64,000 nucleotides of DNA from Methyloceanibacter methanicus (GCF_001723285.1 NZ_LPWG01000011.1:1-64000); one strand, 5' to 3'; shown: positions 43,579 to 53,587, counted from the stretch's first letter. Program-made: numbers and translations. Notes: generated by a model not told the origin, from the letters alone.

Positions 43579-44070
43579 TCAGCGAACCTCCGCCGGTCCG
43601 GCGGCAACCGCGCCTTGTGCAGACAGATGGGGCGAAAGCAGCGTCACTTCCTCGATGTCCTTGTCCGCCATCTCGAAGAAGCCGGCCGCGAGCATCACCA
43701 AGATCAGCCCGCCGACGAGCCCGAAATTCTTGAAGAAGTCCCAGACATGCGGGTAGCCCTCGCTCGTCGGAGACCAGAAACGCGGATAGGTCCAGAAGTT
43801 ATGATAGACGAGCCCCGTGACGGCGCAGTAACCGGCGAGAATGAACGCGGCGATGCCGTCGTAGAACCCGAACACGATCATGGGCGGCGTCAGCAACTCG
43901 ACCGCCATGGCCGGGTACAGCAGCATGGCCCCACCGGGCAGCCAACTCGACGAGGCCTGTTTCACCGCCGTGTCCCAATTGATGATCTTGTCGAGAAAGC
44001 TGAACGGGAAGATCCAGACAATGAAGATACGCGCCAAGACCGGCAGCGCATCGTTGATGAGCCAATCCAT
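43579..44070 (-). CDS. DoxX family membrane protein
   Basis: A 163-residue membrane protein with four helices (about 8-25, 48-68, 72-92 and 112-133) and the DoxX pattern ARIFIVWIFPFSFLDKIINW, LLTPPMIVFGFYDGIAAFIL and NFGLVGGLILVMLAAGFFEM. DoxX proteins are linked to redox and oxidative-stress functions. Its stop is five bases from the start of the cupin gene, so the DoxX-cupin-VOC genes are a likely operon with DoxX first. Confidence 0.85.
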   Translation of the reverse strand: MDWLINDALPVLARIFIVWIFPFSFLDKIINWDTAVKQASSSWLPGGAMLLYPAMAVELLTPPMIVFGFYDGIAAFILAGYCAVTGLVYHNFWTYPRFWSPTSEGYPHVWDFFKNFGLVGGLILVMLAAGFFEMADKDIEEVTLLSPHLSAQGAVAAGPAEVR

Positions 44071-44156
44071 GGCCAGCCCCTCCTTTCGATGACGTTCGCG
44101 TCTCCCGCGAATCCTCAGCCATGTAGGGAGCGATCACAACCCTTGTCGCGGATTTG

Positions 44157-45599
44157 TCAGGCGCTTGTCCCGGTTACCCCCGTACCGGGCATCGGCACGC
44201 CGGCTTGCGCGAACGCATCGCGCTGCCGCTGCGTCACGTTTTCGATGTCGACGCCCGCAATGGCCTCGTCGAACAGGACATGGAAGTTCAAGGCCGCGTC
44301 CAAGTGCAGGAACACGCCGCCAAGGCCGATCGCCGCGCGGTCCATGAAGACGAATTCGCGCGGGATGGTCACGGGGCCCTTTTCCCGCAAGGCTTGGTGG
44401 ACCTGGAACGCCTCTTTGCGCCCGTACATGCCCGGCTCCACATCGTCCGCGATCGTGCGCACACGGTCGTCGAGCATGGGGCCGTAGATGAACCTGGCCC
44501 AGATATTCAGAATATCGATGAGCTCGTTGGACAGGCCCACGAAGCCCCAGGTCTCGTAGGCATGCACCATCAAGGCGCGATCCTCATGCAGAAGCCCATT
44601 GTAGAGATCGATCACGCCCTGAATGAATTTGGGCGCGAAAGTCCGCATACAGCCATAGTCGAGTAGGTTGATGCCCGCGGCACGGCCCGCGCCGTTCTCG
44701 AACACCGTGTAGTTGCCCAAATGCGGATCGCCGTGGATGACGCCGTAATGGCTGAAGGGAAACCACCAGGCGCGGAACATCGCGCGGGCGATGGCATTGC
44801 GGTCCTCGAGAGGCCGGTCCTTGTAGTCCAGGAGTTTGCGCCCCTCGAGCCAGGTCATCGTCAGCACGCGATCGGTCGAGAGGTGCGGATAGATCTCCGG
44901 CACCCGCACTGTGGCGTCGTCCGCGAAGATCAGGCCGTAAAGGCGCGTCATGCCGGCTTCGCGCTGATAGTCCAACTCTTCGCGCAGCCGTTCGGAAAGC
45001 TCCTTCAAGACTTCGGAGGTCTCGACCGCAGGCCGCATCCGGCGATGCACCGAGAACAGCATGCCGAGCTGCACCAGGTCCGCTTCGACGGCCGAACGCA
45101 TGTCCGGGTATTGCAGCTTGACCGCGAGCGCGGCCCCGTCATGGCCCACCGCCCGGTGCACCTGGCCGAGCGAGGCGGAGGCCGCGGCTTCATACTCGAA
45201 GGCGGCGAACTTGCTCTCCCACTCAGGGCCGAGCTCGGCGGCCATGCGGCGCTTGACGAAGGCACGCCCCATGGGCGGCGCGTGACTTTGCAGCTTGCCC
45301 AGGGCCTCGGCATATTCCGGCGGCAACGCGTCGGGAATGGTGGCGAGAAGCTGGGCCACTTTCATGATCGGGCCCTTGAGCCCGCCAAGGGCCATGGCCA
45401 GTGCGGCCGCTTCCTTCTCGGTCTCCGCATCGAGCCCGAACAGGCGCCGTCCGGCCATGCGCGCGGCCACCCCGCCCACATTGGCGCCGACGCGGCCATA
45501 ACGCATGGCTCGGGCGCTGAACCTGTTCCTTTCGCGATCCGCCGCCTCTGAATCGTTCCTCGGCGAACCGCGACCCGAGCTGTCCGACAAATCGTTCAT
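44157..45599 (-). CDS. ABC1/UbiB-family atypical kinase (AarF)
   Basis: A 480-residue protein of the ABC1/UbiB/ADCK family. The family KxGQ-like motif reads GPIMKVAQLLATIPDALPPEYAEAL. Then follow the Ala-rich loop EAAASASLGQVHRA, VKLQYPDM with the ATP-binding Lys, HGDPHLGNY (catalytic loop) and INLLDYGC (metal-binding Asp). Family members support ubiquinone synthesis or lipid handling through weak ATPase activity. The N-terminal 40 residues are charged. The gene stands apart from the neighbours by 86 and 105 bases. Confidence 0.9.
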   Translation of the reverse strand: MNDLSDSSGRGSPRNDSEAADRERNRFSARAMRYGRVGANVGGVAARMAGRRLFGLDAETEKEAAALAMALGGLKGPIMKVAQLLATIPDALPPEYAEALGKLQSHAPPMGRAFVKRRMAAELGPEWESKFAAFEYEAAASASLGQVHRAVGHDGAALAVKLQYPDMRSAVEADLVQLGMLFSVHRRMRPAVETSEVLKELSERLREELDYQREAGMTRLYGLIFADDATVRVPEIYPHLSTDRVLTMTWLEGRKLLDYKDRPLEDRNAIARAMFRAWWFPFSHYGVIHGDPHLGNYTVFENGAGRAAGINLLDYGCMRTFAPKFIQGVIDLYNGLLHEDRALMVHAYETWGFVGLSNELIDILNIWARFIYGPMLDDRVRTIADDVEPGMYGRKEAFQVHQALREKGPVTIPREFVFMDRAAIGLGGVFLHLDAALNFHVLFDEAIAGVDIENVTQRQRDAFAQAGVPMPGTGVTGTSA

Positions 45600-45704
45600 G
45601 AACGCCGTGGCCCTTCACCTCTCGTTATGGCTCCCCACATATAAGTGCCAATTCCACCCGTGCCATAGCCGACTTTCCGAACATCGTTCTCAGACCATCG
45701 TTTC

Positions 45705-46646
45705 ATGCCGATCTCAAAACTGCTCAACGCCGCCATCATTGCCGGCTGCCTCTTCGCGGCGGCCGCGCTCGTCGCCGGAGTCCTGGCCGATGCGTACCCG
45801 GCCCTCGACATCGTCAACAACGGCTTGCCGTTCCTCGTGGCCGGTCTCGCGGTGCTGCTTCTCCTCAGCCTGGTGCTGCGCAGCCGCATGCTGATCGTGA
45901 CGACCGGGGCTCTTCTTGCCGTGGCGCTCGCTATACTGATTCCGAACCTTGCCGGCGCGGCCCCGAAAGCGGCGAACGGCGCCGAACGGTTCCTGCGCAT
46001 TGCCACCTTCAACATGTGGGGCAAGGGCGACCTTCACGAGCAGAAGGTCGAGGACTTCCTCGCCGAGACGAAACCCGATGCCGTGGTGCTGGAAGAGGTC
46101 CGCTGGAAGCACGAGGATTTTCTGGAGCGGATGAAAGCGCGATACCCGTTCCAGGCGGGCGGGCATGGCCTCGTGATCCTGTCCAAGCATCCGATTGTGG
46201 ACAAAGGCCGGCTCGATCGTCCGAACGAACCCTATTGGCGCTCGCTCATCGTCAACTGGGCGCGCCTCGATGTGGACGGCACCCCTGTCGACCTCGTCGG
46301 GGCACATATGGCGCGGCCCTTCTACCCGGTTCAGCAAAAGAGCGACATCGAGACCCTGACGCGTTTCGTACGCTCACGAACAGGGCCCGTCATTGTCGCC
46401 GGCGACTTCAACGCGACGCCGTGGACGCACAAGCTCCGGCGCTTTTCCGCGGAAACCGGCTTGGGCCGCCTGAACACCTACGCACCGACCTGGCCTGCAC
46501 GCTGGAGAGCCATCCCGCTTCTGCAGCTGCTGCCCATCGACAATGTGTTCGTCTCGCAGCACCTGGCAAAGATCGATTTGTCGATCGGCCCGAGGCTGGA
46601 ATCCGATCACCTGCCTGTGATCGCCGATATCGCCCTTGTGGAATAG
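45705..46646 (+). CDS. Endonuclease/exonuclease/phosphatase family membrane protein
   Basis: A 313-residue protein with three N-terminal membrane helices (about 5-28, 36-58 and 62-82), followed by an EEP domain: RIATFNMWGKGD, PDAVVLEEVRW (catalytic Glu), VGAHMARPFYP, VIVAGDFNATPWTH and ESDHLPVIADI. The domain faces the periplasm by topology. EEP enzymes cut nucleic acids, phospholipids or phosphoinositides; the substrate is unknown. It is divergent from the ABC1 gene. Confidence 0.85.
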   Translation: MPISKLLNAAIIAGCLFAAAALVAGVLADAYPALDIVNNGLPFLVAGLAVLLLLSLVLRSRMLIVTTGALLAVALAILIPNLAGAAPKAANGAERFLRIATFNMWGKGDLHEQKVEDFLAETKPDAVVLEEVRWKHEDFLERMKARYPFQAGGHGLVILSKHPIVDKGRLDRPNEPYWRSLIVNWARLDVDGTPVDLVGAHMARPFYPVQQKSDIETLTRFVRSRTGPVIVAGDFNATPWTHKLRRFSAETGLGRLNTYAPTWPARWRAIPLLQLLPIDNVFVSQHLAKIDLSIGPRLESDHLPVIADIALVE

Positions 46647-46683
46647 GATGGCGGCCCGCATGCGGCGATGAAGGAGCACGGGC

Positions 46684-47193
46684 GTGATTGCAGCACGGCC
46701 GACGATCGTCAGACGGCCTCGCGTCTTTCGCGCGACGCTGGTCTTGTTTCTCGCGACGTTGTCTTTGGCCGCGCTTGCCCTGGGCGGGCCGGCCTTTGCG
46801 GCGCCCGACGCGCGCCTTGCGATCGAGATCTGGAAATCGCCCACCTGCGGCTGCTGCCAGAAATGGGCCGACTATCTCACATCGAACGGCTTCAGCGTCT
46901 CGGCGCGAAACACGACGCAAGGGATGCTCAATCGCATCAAGCGCCAAGCCGGCATTGAGCCGAAGCTCGCGTCCTGCCACACCGGGTTGATCGAGGGCTA
47001 CACCATCGAGGGCCATGTCCCGGCGGACGACATCAAAAGACTGCTCGCGGAGCGCCCGGACGCTGTCGGCCTTTCGGTGCCCGACATGCCCCTCGGCTCG
47101 CCGGGGATGGAACAGCCCGACGGCAAGAGCGAGCCTTACGACGTTCTTCTCGTGAAGAAGGACGGCAGCACCGAGATCTTCGCCAAGCACTGA
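46684..47193 (+). CDS. DUF411 metal-binding protein
   Basis: A 169-residue exported protein. Residues 1-40 are a signal peptide (RATLVLFLATLSLAALALGG, cut near AFAAPD). The DUF411 domain has EIWKSPTCGCCQKWADYL with the CGCC metal/redox motif and CHTGLIEGYTIEGHVPADDI. Family members are linked to copper handling in the periplasm. Start is GTG 46684. It follows the EEP gene by 37 bases, so the two may be co-transcribed. Confidence 0.88.
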   Translation: MIAARPTIVRRPRVFRATLVLFLATLSLAALALGGPAFAAPDARLAIEIWKSPTCGCCQKWADYLTSNGFSVSARNTTQGMLNRIKRQAGIEPKLASCHTGLIEGYTIEGHVPADDIKRLLAERPDAVGLSVPDMPLGSPGMEQPDGKSEPYDVLLVKKDGSTEIFAKH

Positions 47194-47217
47194 GCTCCGG
47201 CGGCGCGCGGGCAGGCC

Positions 47218-47811
47218 CTACCCTTTGACGAATCTGTCGAGCGCCTCCCGATAGGAGCGCATGGCGTCACGCGCCACCTCGATCTCGGCTTCGAGCGCCT
47301 GGGTGTCCGGCGACCGCAGCTTCGCCTTCGGCCGCCGCGCGGAGGCGATCAGCAAGCCCAGCGCCACCGCCGGCGTGAGAAAATCCGTCACCAGGATCGG
47401 TCCGGCGTTGCCCGCGGTCAGGTTGCCGTAAGCGATGATGTCGTGCACATGGCCGATGCCGGCGCCGACGAGGAAACAGGATGCGGCGATCGCCACCGCC
47501 ACCCGCGCATAGAATGTCGTGAACGCCGCATACAGGCTTGCAAGGCCGATCCCCAGATTGGCGTAGCCCACCTCGAACTGAAACGGGCTCGGCGGCCAGC
47601 CGATCGCGGCAGCGGCCCGAACCGGAAAGATCACGTGGCCGATGAAAGCCCAGAGCCCGAGCACGCCGAGCGGGAAAATGAAGATGTAGCGCAACGCCCG
47701 ATCGATCACGAACCAGCGCGGCAGCGGACGGGGGCCGCGCGACAGGGCGATGCCCCAACAGGTTAGCGCGGCGACCCAAACAAGCAGGGGAACCAGCGCA
47801 ACCTGAGTCAT
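47218..47811 (-). CDS. Small membrane protein (DUF6790-like)
   Basis: A 197-residue protein with four to five helices (about 3-24, 38-63, 80-100, 105-128 and 138-160) and a coiled C-terminal tail. The stretch WPPSPFQFEVGYANLGIGLA is typical of a membrane family I recall as DUF6790; this assignment is tentative. It ends 24 bases from the DUF411 gene (convergent) and starts four bases from the M3 peptidase stop, so it follows pepF in a likely operon. Confidence 0.6.
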   Translation of the reverse strand: MTQVALVPLLVWVAALTCWGIALSRGPRPLPRWFVIDRALRYIFIFPLGVLGLWAFIGHVIFPVRAAAAIGWPPSPFQFEVGYANLGIGLASLYAAFTTFYARVAVAIAASCFLVGAGIGHVHDIIAYGNLTAGNAGPILVTDFLTPAVALGLLIASARRPKAKLRSPDTQALEAEIEVARDAMRSYREALDRFVKG

Positions 47812-47815
47812 CGTC

Positions 47816-49714
47816 TTAGGCCTCCGCGATCACCGTCCGGTCCATTTCTTCGAGTTCGTCGATGAAACCTTCGATCACCTTGAGCCCCATGGACCAAAAA
47901 TGGGGCTCGGAAGCATCAAGACCGAACGGCTTCAAAAGTTCCCTGTGATGCTTCGTCCCGCCCGCGGACAGCATCGCAAGATACCGCTCGGCAAACCCCG
48001 CATCGGCCTTTTCGTAGACGGCGTAGAGCGAATTGACCAAGCAATCGCCGAACGCATAGGCGTAGACATAGAAGGGTGCGTGAATGAAATGCGGAATATA
48101 GGACCAGAAGGTCTCGTATTCCGGCTTGAGCTCGATCGCCGGCCCCAAGCTCTCGCGCTGCACGTCCATCCAGATCTCCCCGAGCCGGTCGCTCGTGAGT
48201 TCGCCTTCGCGCCGTTCCGTATGCACATGCCGCTCGAACGAGTAGAACGCGATCTGCCGGACCACGGTGTTGAGCATGTCCTCCACCTTGGCCGCGAGCA
48301 GCGCCTTGCGCTCGCGGGGGGATGGAGCCTGATCGAGCAGCTTCCGGAAGGTCAGCATCTCGCCGAACACGCTCGCGGTTTCCGCCAGAGTCAGGGGCGT
48401 CGGCGCCATCAGCGCGCCCTGCTTGCCGGCCAGAACCTGGTGCACGCCATGGCCCAGCTCGTGGGCGAGCGTCATCACGTCGCGCGGCTTGCCCTGATAG
48501 TTGAGCAGGACGTAAGGGTGCGCGCTTGGCACGGTCGGATGTGAGAACGCGCCCTGCTGCTTGCCCTCGCGGACCGGCGCATCGATCCAACCGTCCGAGA
48601 AGAAGCGGCCGGCGATCTCCGCCATGCGCGGGGAGAAGCTGCCATAGGCCGTCAGCACCGTATCGCGCGCATCGTCCCAGCCGATGACCTGTTTCGGCAC
48701 CTCGGGCAGAGGCGCGTTGCGGTCCCAATATTTCAGGCGGTCCATGCCGAGCCATTTGGCCTTCATGGCGTAGTAGCGGTGGGACAGGCGCGGATAGGAC
48801 TCGCGCACGGCCGCGACCAGCGCGTCGACCACGTCCCGCTCCACGCGATTGGAGAGATGGCGGCTGTCGGCCACATCCTCGAACCCGCGCCAGCGGTCGG
48901 AGATTTCCTTATCCTTGGCGAGCGTGTTGGTGATCAGGGTAAAGAGCCGGATATTGTCCTTTGAAGACTTTCGCGAGCGCTTGGCGGCGTGCTTGCGCCG
49001 CTTTTCCGTCGGATCGAGCAGGAGGTTGAGCGTGGGTTCCAGGCTCAGCTCCTCACCCTCCACCTCGAAGCGCAAATTCGCCATGGTCTCGTTGAAGAGC
49101 CGGTCCCAGGCCCCGCGCCCGCTCACCGCCTTTTCGTGGAAGAGCTGCTCCAGCTTGTCTTCGAGCTGATAGGGCTTTTCCTTGCGCAAGTCCTCCATCC
49201 AGGGCCGGTAGTGGCCGAAGGCCGGCGTCGCCAGCGCGGTCTCGATCGCCGCATCGTCGAGGCGATTGAGCTCCAAGGGAAAGAAGAGAAGCTTGGAGGA
49301 GATCGCCGTGATGGTCTCCTGGATGTCGCCATAGAATTTCTGATGGCGCGGGTCTGTGGTATCGGCGGCGTAGAGCAGGCTCGCATAGGACGCGACGCGT
49401 CCCAGCACGTCGTTCAGCGCCTCGAAGGTGCGCACGGCTTCCGCCAGCGCCTCGCCGCCCGCGCCGCCGTCAAGCAGCTGTTCGAGCTTTCCGGCATAGC
49501 GCTCGTGCATGGCCTCCGCATCGTGCCGGGCCTTTTCCAGGTCGGCCTTGAGCGCCGGCGCTTCGGGCGCGTCGTAAAGGTCGCCCAGGTTCCATTCCGG
49601 GAGGTCGCCGAGCGCGGCGCCCTCGCCCGGTTTCGCACCGGCCTTTTCGAGCGCCTTGGGCGAGAAGGTTGCAACGGTACGGGACGGCAAACCAGGGAAG
49701 AAGCTGCACAGCAT
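47816..49714 (-). CDS. pepF: M3-family oligoendopeptidase (PepF type)
   Basis: A 632-residue cytosolic zinc peptidase that cleaves short peptides. The active site is TLAHELGHGVHQVLAG near residue 425, with the HExxH-like HELGH and the downstream Glu in TLAETASVFGEM. The flanking regions (LPEWNLGDLYDAPEAP, HPTVPSAHPYVLLNYQGKPRDV and IPHFIHAPFYVYAYAFGD) match the PepF/M3B family at full length. ATG 49714 is the first start after the upstream promoter region. Confidence 0.9.
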   Translation of the reverse strand: MLCSFFPGLPSRTVATFSPKALEKAGAKPGEGAALGDLPEWNLGDLYDAPEAPALKADLEKARHDAEAMHERYAGKLEQLLDGGAGGEALAEAVRTFEALNDVLGRVASYASLLYAADTTDPRHQKFYGDIQETITAISSKLLFFPLELNRLDDAAIETALATPAFGHYRPWMEDLRKEKPYQLEDKLEQLFHEKAVSGRGAWDRLFNETMANLRFEVEGEELSLEPTLNLLLDPTEKRRKHAAKRSRKSSKDNIRLFTLITNTLAKDKEISDRWRGFEDVADSRHLSNRVERDVVDALVAAVRESYPRLSHRYYAMKAKWLGMDRLKYWDRNAPLPEVPKQVIGWDDARDTVLTAYGSFSPRMAEIAGRFFSDGWIDAPVREGKQQGAFSHPTVPSAHPYVLLNYQGKPRDVMTLAHELGHGVHQVLAGKQGALMAPTPLTLAETASVFGEMLTFRKLLDQAPSPRERKALLAAKVEDMLNTVVRQIAFYSFERHVHTERREGELTSDRLGEIWMDVQRESLGPAIELKPEYETFWSYIPHFIHAPFYVYAYAFGDCLVNSLYAVYEKADAGFAERYLAMLSAGGTKHHRELLKPFGLDASEPHFWSMGLKVIEGFIDELEEMDRTVIAEA

Positions 49715-50023
49715 CAGTCTTGAAGGTCCTTGTTGGCGGGGCGCGAATCCCTCGCAGGCGATTCGCTAACACCCAAATACGTCAATTCCTCACGCCTAGT
49801 GTGGGTAGCGCGCGCCCCTCCCGCAAGGGCCTAAGAACGCTTTGTTGTGGCACGCAAAATTACGCATTCGCAAGACATTCCCCAAAATCGAACTGCGATA
49901 AAGAACATGTTTACCCTTCGAGTGCACTGTTTTGGCACAGCAGGATTCCCGAAAGCCCAAGTGTATCGGCCCAATGGGAACCTGCTCCAGTAGATGTTTG
50001 CGTAACCAGTGAGTTTTTGCGTC
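49715..50023. other. Divergent promoter region
   Basis: About 310 bases between pepF (reverse) and the sigma-54 activator (forward). The region is moderately A/T-rich near 49,840-49,930. There is no open frame, repeat or clear hairpin. A sigma-54 -24/-12 box was looked for and not found. Confidence 0.4.
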
Positions 50024-51532
50024 ATGCCCAGTTGCGTTTTGGTCGTCGATGACGACCCTACCCATCGCCGTATTCTTGAAGAGATTACAAAGCGGTTCGG
50101 CTACGAGGTTCAAAGCGCCGACGGCGGCGAAGCCGCACTTGCTGCATTGCAGGCCGGCAATGCCGGCGATATCGCCCTCGTTCTCCTCGACCTTGTGATG
50201 CCCGGCACGGACGGCATGGCCGTTCTGGCCGCCATGCGCTCGCTCCCGAAGAAGCCACCCGTGATCGTTCAGACGGCCAATGGCAGCATCGACGCGGCCA
50301 TCGGCGCCATGCGCGCGGGCGCCGTCGACTTCGTGGTCAAGCCCGTGAGCCCCGAGCGGCTCGAAGTGTCCATCAAGAATGCCCTGCGGATCGAGGCGCT
50401 CGCCGGCGAGATCAACCGCATGAAGGCGACCGCCAACGGCAAGCTCGGCTTCTCCGACCTGATCGCAGGCAGCGAGGCCATGGAGCGGGTCGTCGAGATC
50501 GGCCGGCGCGCCGCCTCCTCCAACATTCCGGTCCTGATCGAAGGCGAATCCGGCGTGGGCAAGGAACTGGTCGCCCGCGCCATCCAAGGCGAAAGCGCAC
50601 GCAAGGCGAAACCGTTCGTGACGGTGAATTGCGGCGCCATCCCCGAAAACCTCGTCGAGAGCATTCTCTTCGGCCACGAACGCGGCTCGTTCACCGGCGC
50701 CACCGAGAAGCGCGTCGGCAAGTTCGTCGAAGCCGACGGCGGAACGCTGTTCCTCGACGAGATCAGCGAACTGCCCTTGGACGCGCAGGTGAAGCTACTG
50801 CGCGCCCTTCAAGAAGGCGAGATCGACCCCGTCGGCGGCAAACAGCCGATCAAGGTGGATATTCGGCTCGTCTCGGCCACCAACCAGAACCTGATCAAGC
50901 TGGTGCAAGAGGGCCGCTTCCGCGAGGACCTCTATTACCGCTTGAACGTCTTCCCCATCTGGGTGCCGCCCCTGCGCGAGCGGCTCGAAGACGTCCCCGA
51001 ACTGGTGCGCCATTTCACGGCGCGCTTCGCCGCCGAGGAAGGCAAGCGCGTGGACGGGATCGACGCCGAGGCAGAGGCGATGCTCCAGCGCTACAGCTGG
51101 CCCGGCAATATCCGCCAGCTGGAGAACACCGTGTTCCGCGCCGTCGTGCTCGCCGATTCGCCCACGCTGACCGTTAGCGAGTTCCCGCAGATCGCCGCGC
51201 ATGTGGAAGGCTATGCCGTCACCGTGCCGCCGGCACCGGCACCGAGAGATCCGATGCCCCGCATCGACGGCCCGGTCATGCTCGGTCAATCTGCCGACAC
51301 ACCGATGACGATCCACGTCCCGACGCCCACCGGCAAGGATTCGGTGGGCATCCCCGCCCTCGGGGCCAATGGCGACATCCGGTCCTTGGAAGCCGTCGAG
51401 GCGGACATGATCCGGCTCGCGTTCGGACGCTATCGCGGCCGCATGACGGAGATCGCCAAGCGCCTCGGCATCGGACGATCGACGCTCTACCGCAAGATGC
51501 GGGAGATCGGACTCGAAGCGCGGCCCAATTAA
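50024..51532 (+). CDS. Sigma-54-dependent response regulator (NtrC family, GSFTGA variant)
   Basis: A 502-residue regulator. The receiver domain (1-120) has DDDPTHRR, phospho-acceptor Asp in LVLLDLVMPG and Lys in DFVVKPVSP. The AAA+ domain has Walker A EGESGVGKELVARA, the sigma-54 contact loop FGHERGSFTGATEK (Ser in place of the usual Ala in GAFTGA), Walker B GGTLFLDEI and WPGNIRQLENT. A Fis-type helix-turn-helix ends the protein (MTEIAKRLGIGRSTLYRKMREIGL). No histidine kinase is adjacent. The next genes are for cell-wall enzymes, a possible target. GTG 50009 is another start. Confidence 0.9.
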   Translation: MPSCVLVVDDDPTHRRILEEITKRFGYEVQSADGGEAALAALQAGNAGDIALVLLDLVMPGTDGMAVLAAMRSLPKKPPVIVQTANGSIDAAIGAMRAGAVDFVVKPVSPERLEVSIKNALRIEALAGEINRMKATANGKLGFSDLIAGSEAMERVVEIGRRAASSNIPVLIEGESGVGKELVARAIQGESARKAKPFVTVNCGAIPENLVESILFGHERGSFTGATEKRVGKFVEADGGTLFLDEISELPLDAQVKLLRALQEGEIDPVGGKQPIKVDIRLVSATNQNLIKLVQEGRFREDLYYRLNVFPIWVPPLRERLEDVPELVRHFTARFAAEEGKRVDGIDAEAEAMLQRYSWPGNIRQLENTVFRAVVLADSPTLTVSEFPQIAAHVEGYAVTVPPAPAPRDPMPRIDGPVMLGQSADTPMTIHVPTPTGKDSVGIPALGANGDIRSLEAVEADMIRLAFGRYRGRMTEIAKRLGIGRSTLYRKMREIGLEARPN

Positions 51533-51553
51533 GCCTGAAGGGGGACTGGTCCT

Positions 51554-53587
51554 ATGAAGCCCATTCACGCCATCGCACTGACGGTTCTGTGCGCGGCCTT
51601 GCCGGGCCTGCCTGCGGGTGCCGCGGACAGGAAGATGACGAACACTGCGATGCTGAGTTCGGAACCGCTCAGCACCGACTTGCTCCGTGTACAAATGTTT
51701 GGCGCGGACGCGGCCGAGGCCAAGTTTCCGGCAAACAAGTTTCCGGCAAAGGTGTCCCGCGGACCGGACTCGCGCCGGACCGCGCCGTCCGTCGCAACGC
51801 TGCCGGCTGTGAACCGGCCGGACGCCGGGCCGAAGTTGGAAAGTCCCAAAGCGGCCGGGACAGAGCCCATCGGCGCGGCCACGCCGCGCATCGCCACCCG
51901 CACCAAGCCGGCCAGCCCTCTGCAGCGGGCCGTGCAGCGGCTTCTGTCGGAAGGCGCCTCGGCCACGGCCACGCTCAAGGCCGACGAGAAGGCCGCGCTC
52001 GATGAGTACTACACCGATCGCGGGCGACCGCTTCTGTGGGTCGACGAGAACGGCCTGACCGCGCGCGGCAAGGCCGTGACGGCCGAGATTGCGCGCGCCG
52101 AGGATTATGGCCTCGAGGCATCGGACTACAGTCTGCCGGATCTCGCGGGCTTCGACAAAACAGCATCGGATGCGACGGCCACACTCGCCTCGGCGGAACT
52201 CGAAATCAGCGGGGCCGTGCTCGCTTATGCGCGGGACGCCCGCGGCGGACGCATCGATCCGCGCCGCATTTCGCGCAACCTGGACCCGACGCTGGCCCTG
52301 CCGAAGCCGGACGAGGTCATCCAATCGATCGCCTATCGGCCGGACGCGGGCGCGTACCTGCGAAGCTTTCAGCCGCAGCATCCGCAATTCGAAGCCCTGC
52401 GTAAGAAGCTGATCGCCCTGCGCGGCGGCAGCGCGGACACGGACGACACCGCGCCCAAGGTCCACGTTCCAAGCGGGCCCCTGCTCCGGCTGGGCGATGC
52501 GGACCCGCAAGTCGCCTTGCTGCGGACACGGCTCGGCGTGCCCCAAGGGGACAATCCGGAACGCTACGACGACACGCTCGCCGAAGCGGTGAAGCGCTTC
52601 CAGCGGGCGCACAACACGACGGCCGACGGCGTGGTCGGGCCCGGCACGCGGCGGCTCTTGAACAACCCGCAGATGCGTAACGCCGGCAACCCGGCGGACA
52701 TCAAGAAGATCCTCCTGAACATGGAGCGCTGGCGCTGGCTGCCCCAGGACCAAGGGCGGTTCTACGTCACCGTGAATGTGCCGGAATTCATGCTGCGGGT
52801 GGTCAAGGACGACGAGACCATCCACACCAGCCGGGTCGTGGTCGGCAAGACCAAGACGCCCACGCCCATCTTCTCGAACGACATGAAGTCCGTGGTGTTC
52901 GGCCCCTATTGGAACGTCCCGAATTCCATCAAGACCGGCGAGATCCGGCCCTATATCCGGCCCTATGGCGGCGGTTGGTACGGACGCCGCTGGGACACCC
53001 GCGTGCTGCAGCAGCATGAGCTGCGCATCAAGTACAACGGCCAGCACGTCGATCCGCAGACGATCGACTGGGCTCGCGTGGACCTGCGCAAGCTGCATTT
53101 CTATCAGCCGCCGAGCCCCAACAACGTTCTGGGACGCGTCAAGTTCGTGTTCCCCAACAAGCACGACGTCTACATGCACGACACCCAGGAGAAGCACTAC
53201 TTCGGGCGGACCGTGCGCGCCGAGAGCCATGGCTGCATGCGCGTGCAGAACCCGGACGAATTCGCCGCCGTGCTCCTGAAGCACGACCAGAATTGGAGCG
53301 CCGATAGGACGCAGACCGCGTTCAACACCGGGTACGACAAGCACGTGCCCTTGAAGAGCCCCGTGCCTGTCTACATCACCTATTTCACGCTCTGGGTGAA
53401 CGAGGATGGCTCGATCAAGACCTATCCCGACCTCTACGGCCACGACCGGCGCATGACCACCGCCCTCCTCAAGAACGGCCGGAACTACGCCGCCTCGGGG
53501 CGCCCGGACGCGGCGCCCAGGCAAGAACGGCAGGCGCAGCGGGCACGCGAGGGCTCCGGCACGCGGTTCGCGCGCAGCGCTTTCTGA
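51554..53587 (+). CDS. L,D-transpeptidase (YcbB/LdtD-like)
   Basis: A 677-residue exported enzyme that makes 3-3 cross-links in peptidoglycan. It has a signal peptide (about 1-24), a Pro/Ala-rich linker, a scaffold part (LDEYYTDRGRPLLWVDENGLT), a peptidoglycan-binding domain (AVKRFQRAHNTTADGVVGPGT) near 345 and the YkuD catalytic domain. The active site is in ESHGCMRVQNPDEFA with the catalytic Cys. The signal peptide and length fit the LdtD group. A basic, low-complexity tail ends the protein. It lies 21 bases after the sigma-54 activator. Confidence 0.9.
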   Translation: MKPIHAIALTVLCAALPGLPAGAADRKMTNTAMLSSEPLSTDLLRVQMFGADAAEAKFPANKFPAKVSRGPDSRRTAPSVATLPAVNRPDAGPKLESPKAAGTEPIGAATPRIATRTKPASPLQRAVQRLLSEGASATATLKADEKAALDEYYTDRGRPLLWVDENGLTARGKAVTAEIARAEDYGLEASDYSLPDLAGFDKTASDATATLASAELEISGAVLAYARDARGGRIDPRRISRNLDPTLALPKPDEVIQSIAYRPDAGAYLRSFQPQHPQFEALRKKLIALRGGSADTDDTAPKVHVPSGPLLRLGDADPQVALLRTRLGVPQGDNPERYDDTLAEAVKRFQRAHNTTADGVVGPGTRRLLNNPQMRNAGNPADIKKILLNMERWRWLPQDQGRFYVTVNVPEFMLRVVKDDETIHTSRVVVGKTKTPTPIFSNDMKSVVFGPYWNVPNSIKTGEIRPYIRPYGGGWYGRRWDTRVLQQHELRIKYNGQHVDPQTIDWARVDLRKLHFYQPPSPNNVLGRVKFVFPNKHDVYMHDTQEKHYFGRTVRAESHGCMRVQNPDEFAAVLLKHDQNWSADRTQTAFNTGYDKHVPLKSPVPVYITYFTLWVNEDGSIKTYPDLYGHDRRMTTALLKNGRNYAASGRPDAAPRQERQAQRAREGSGTRFARSAF

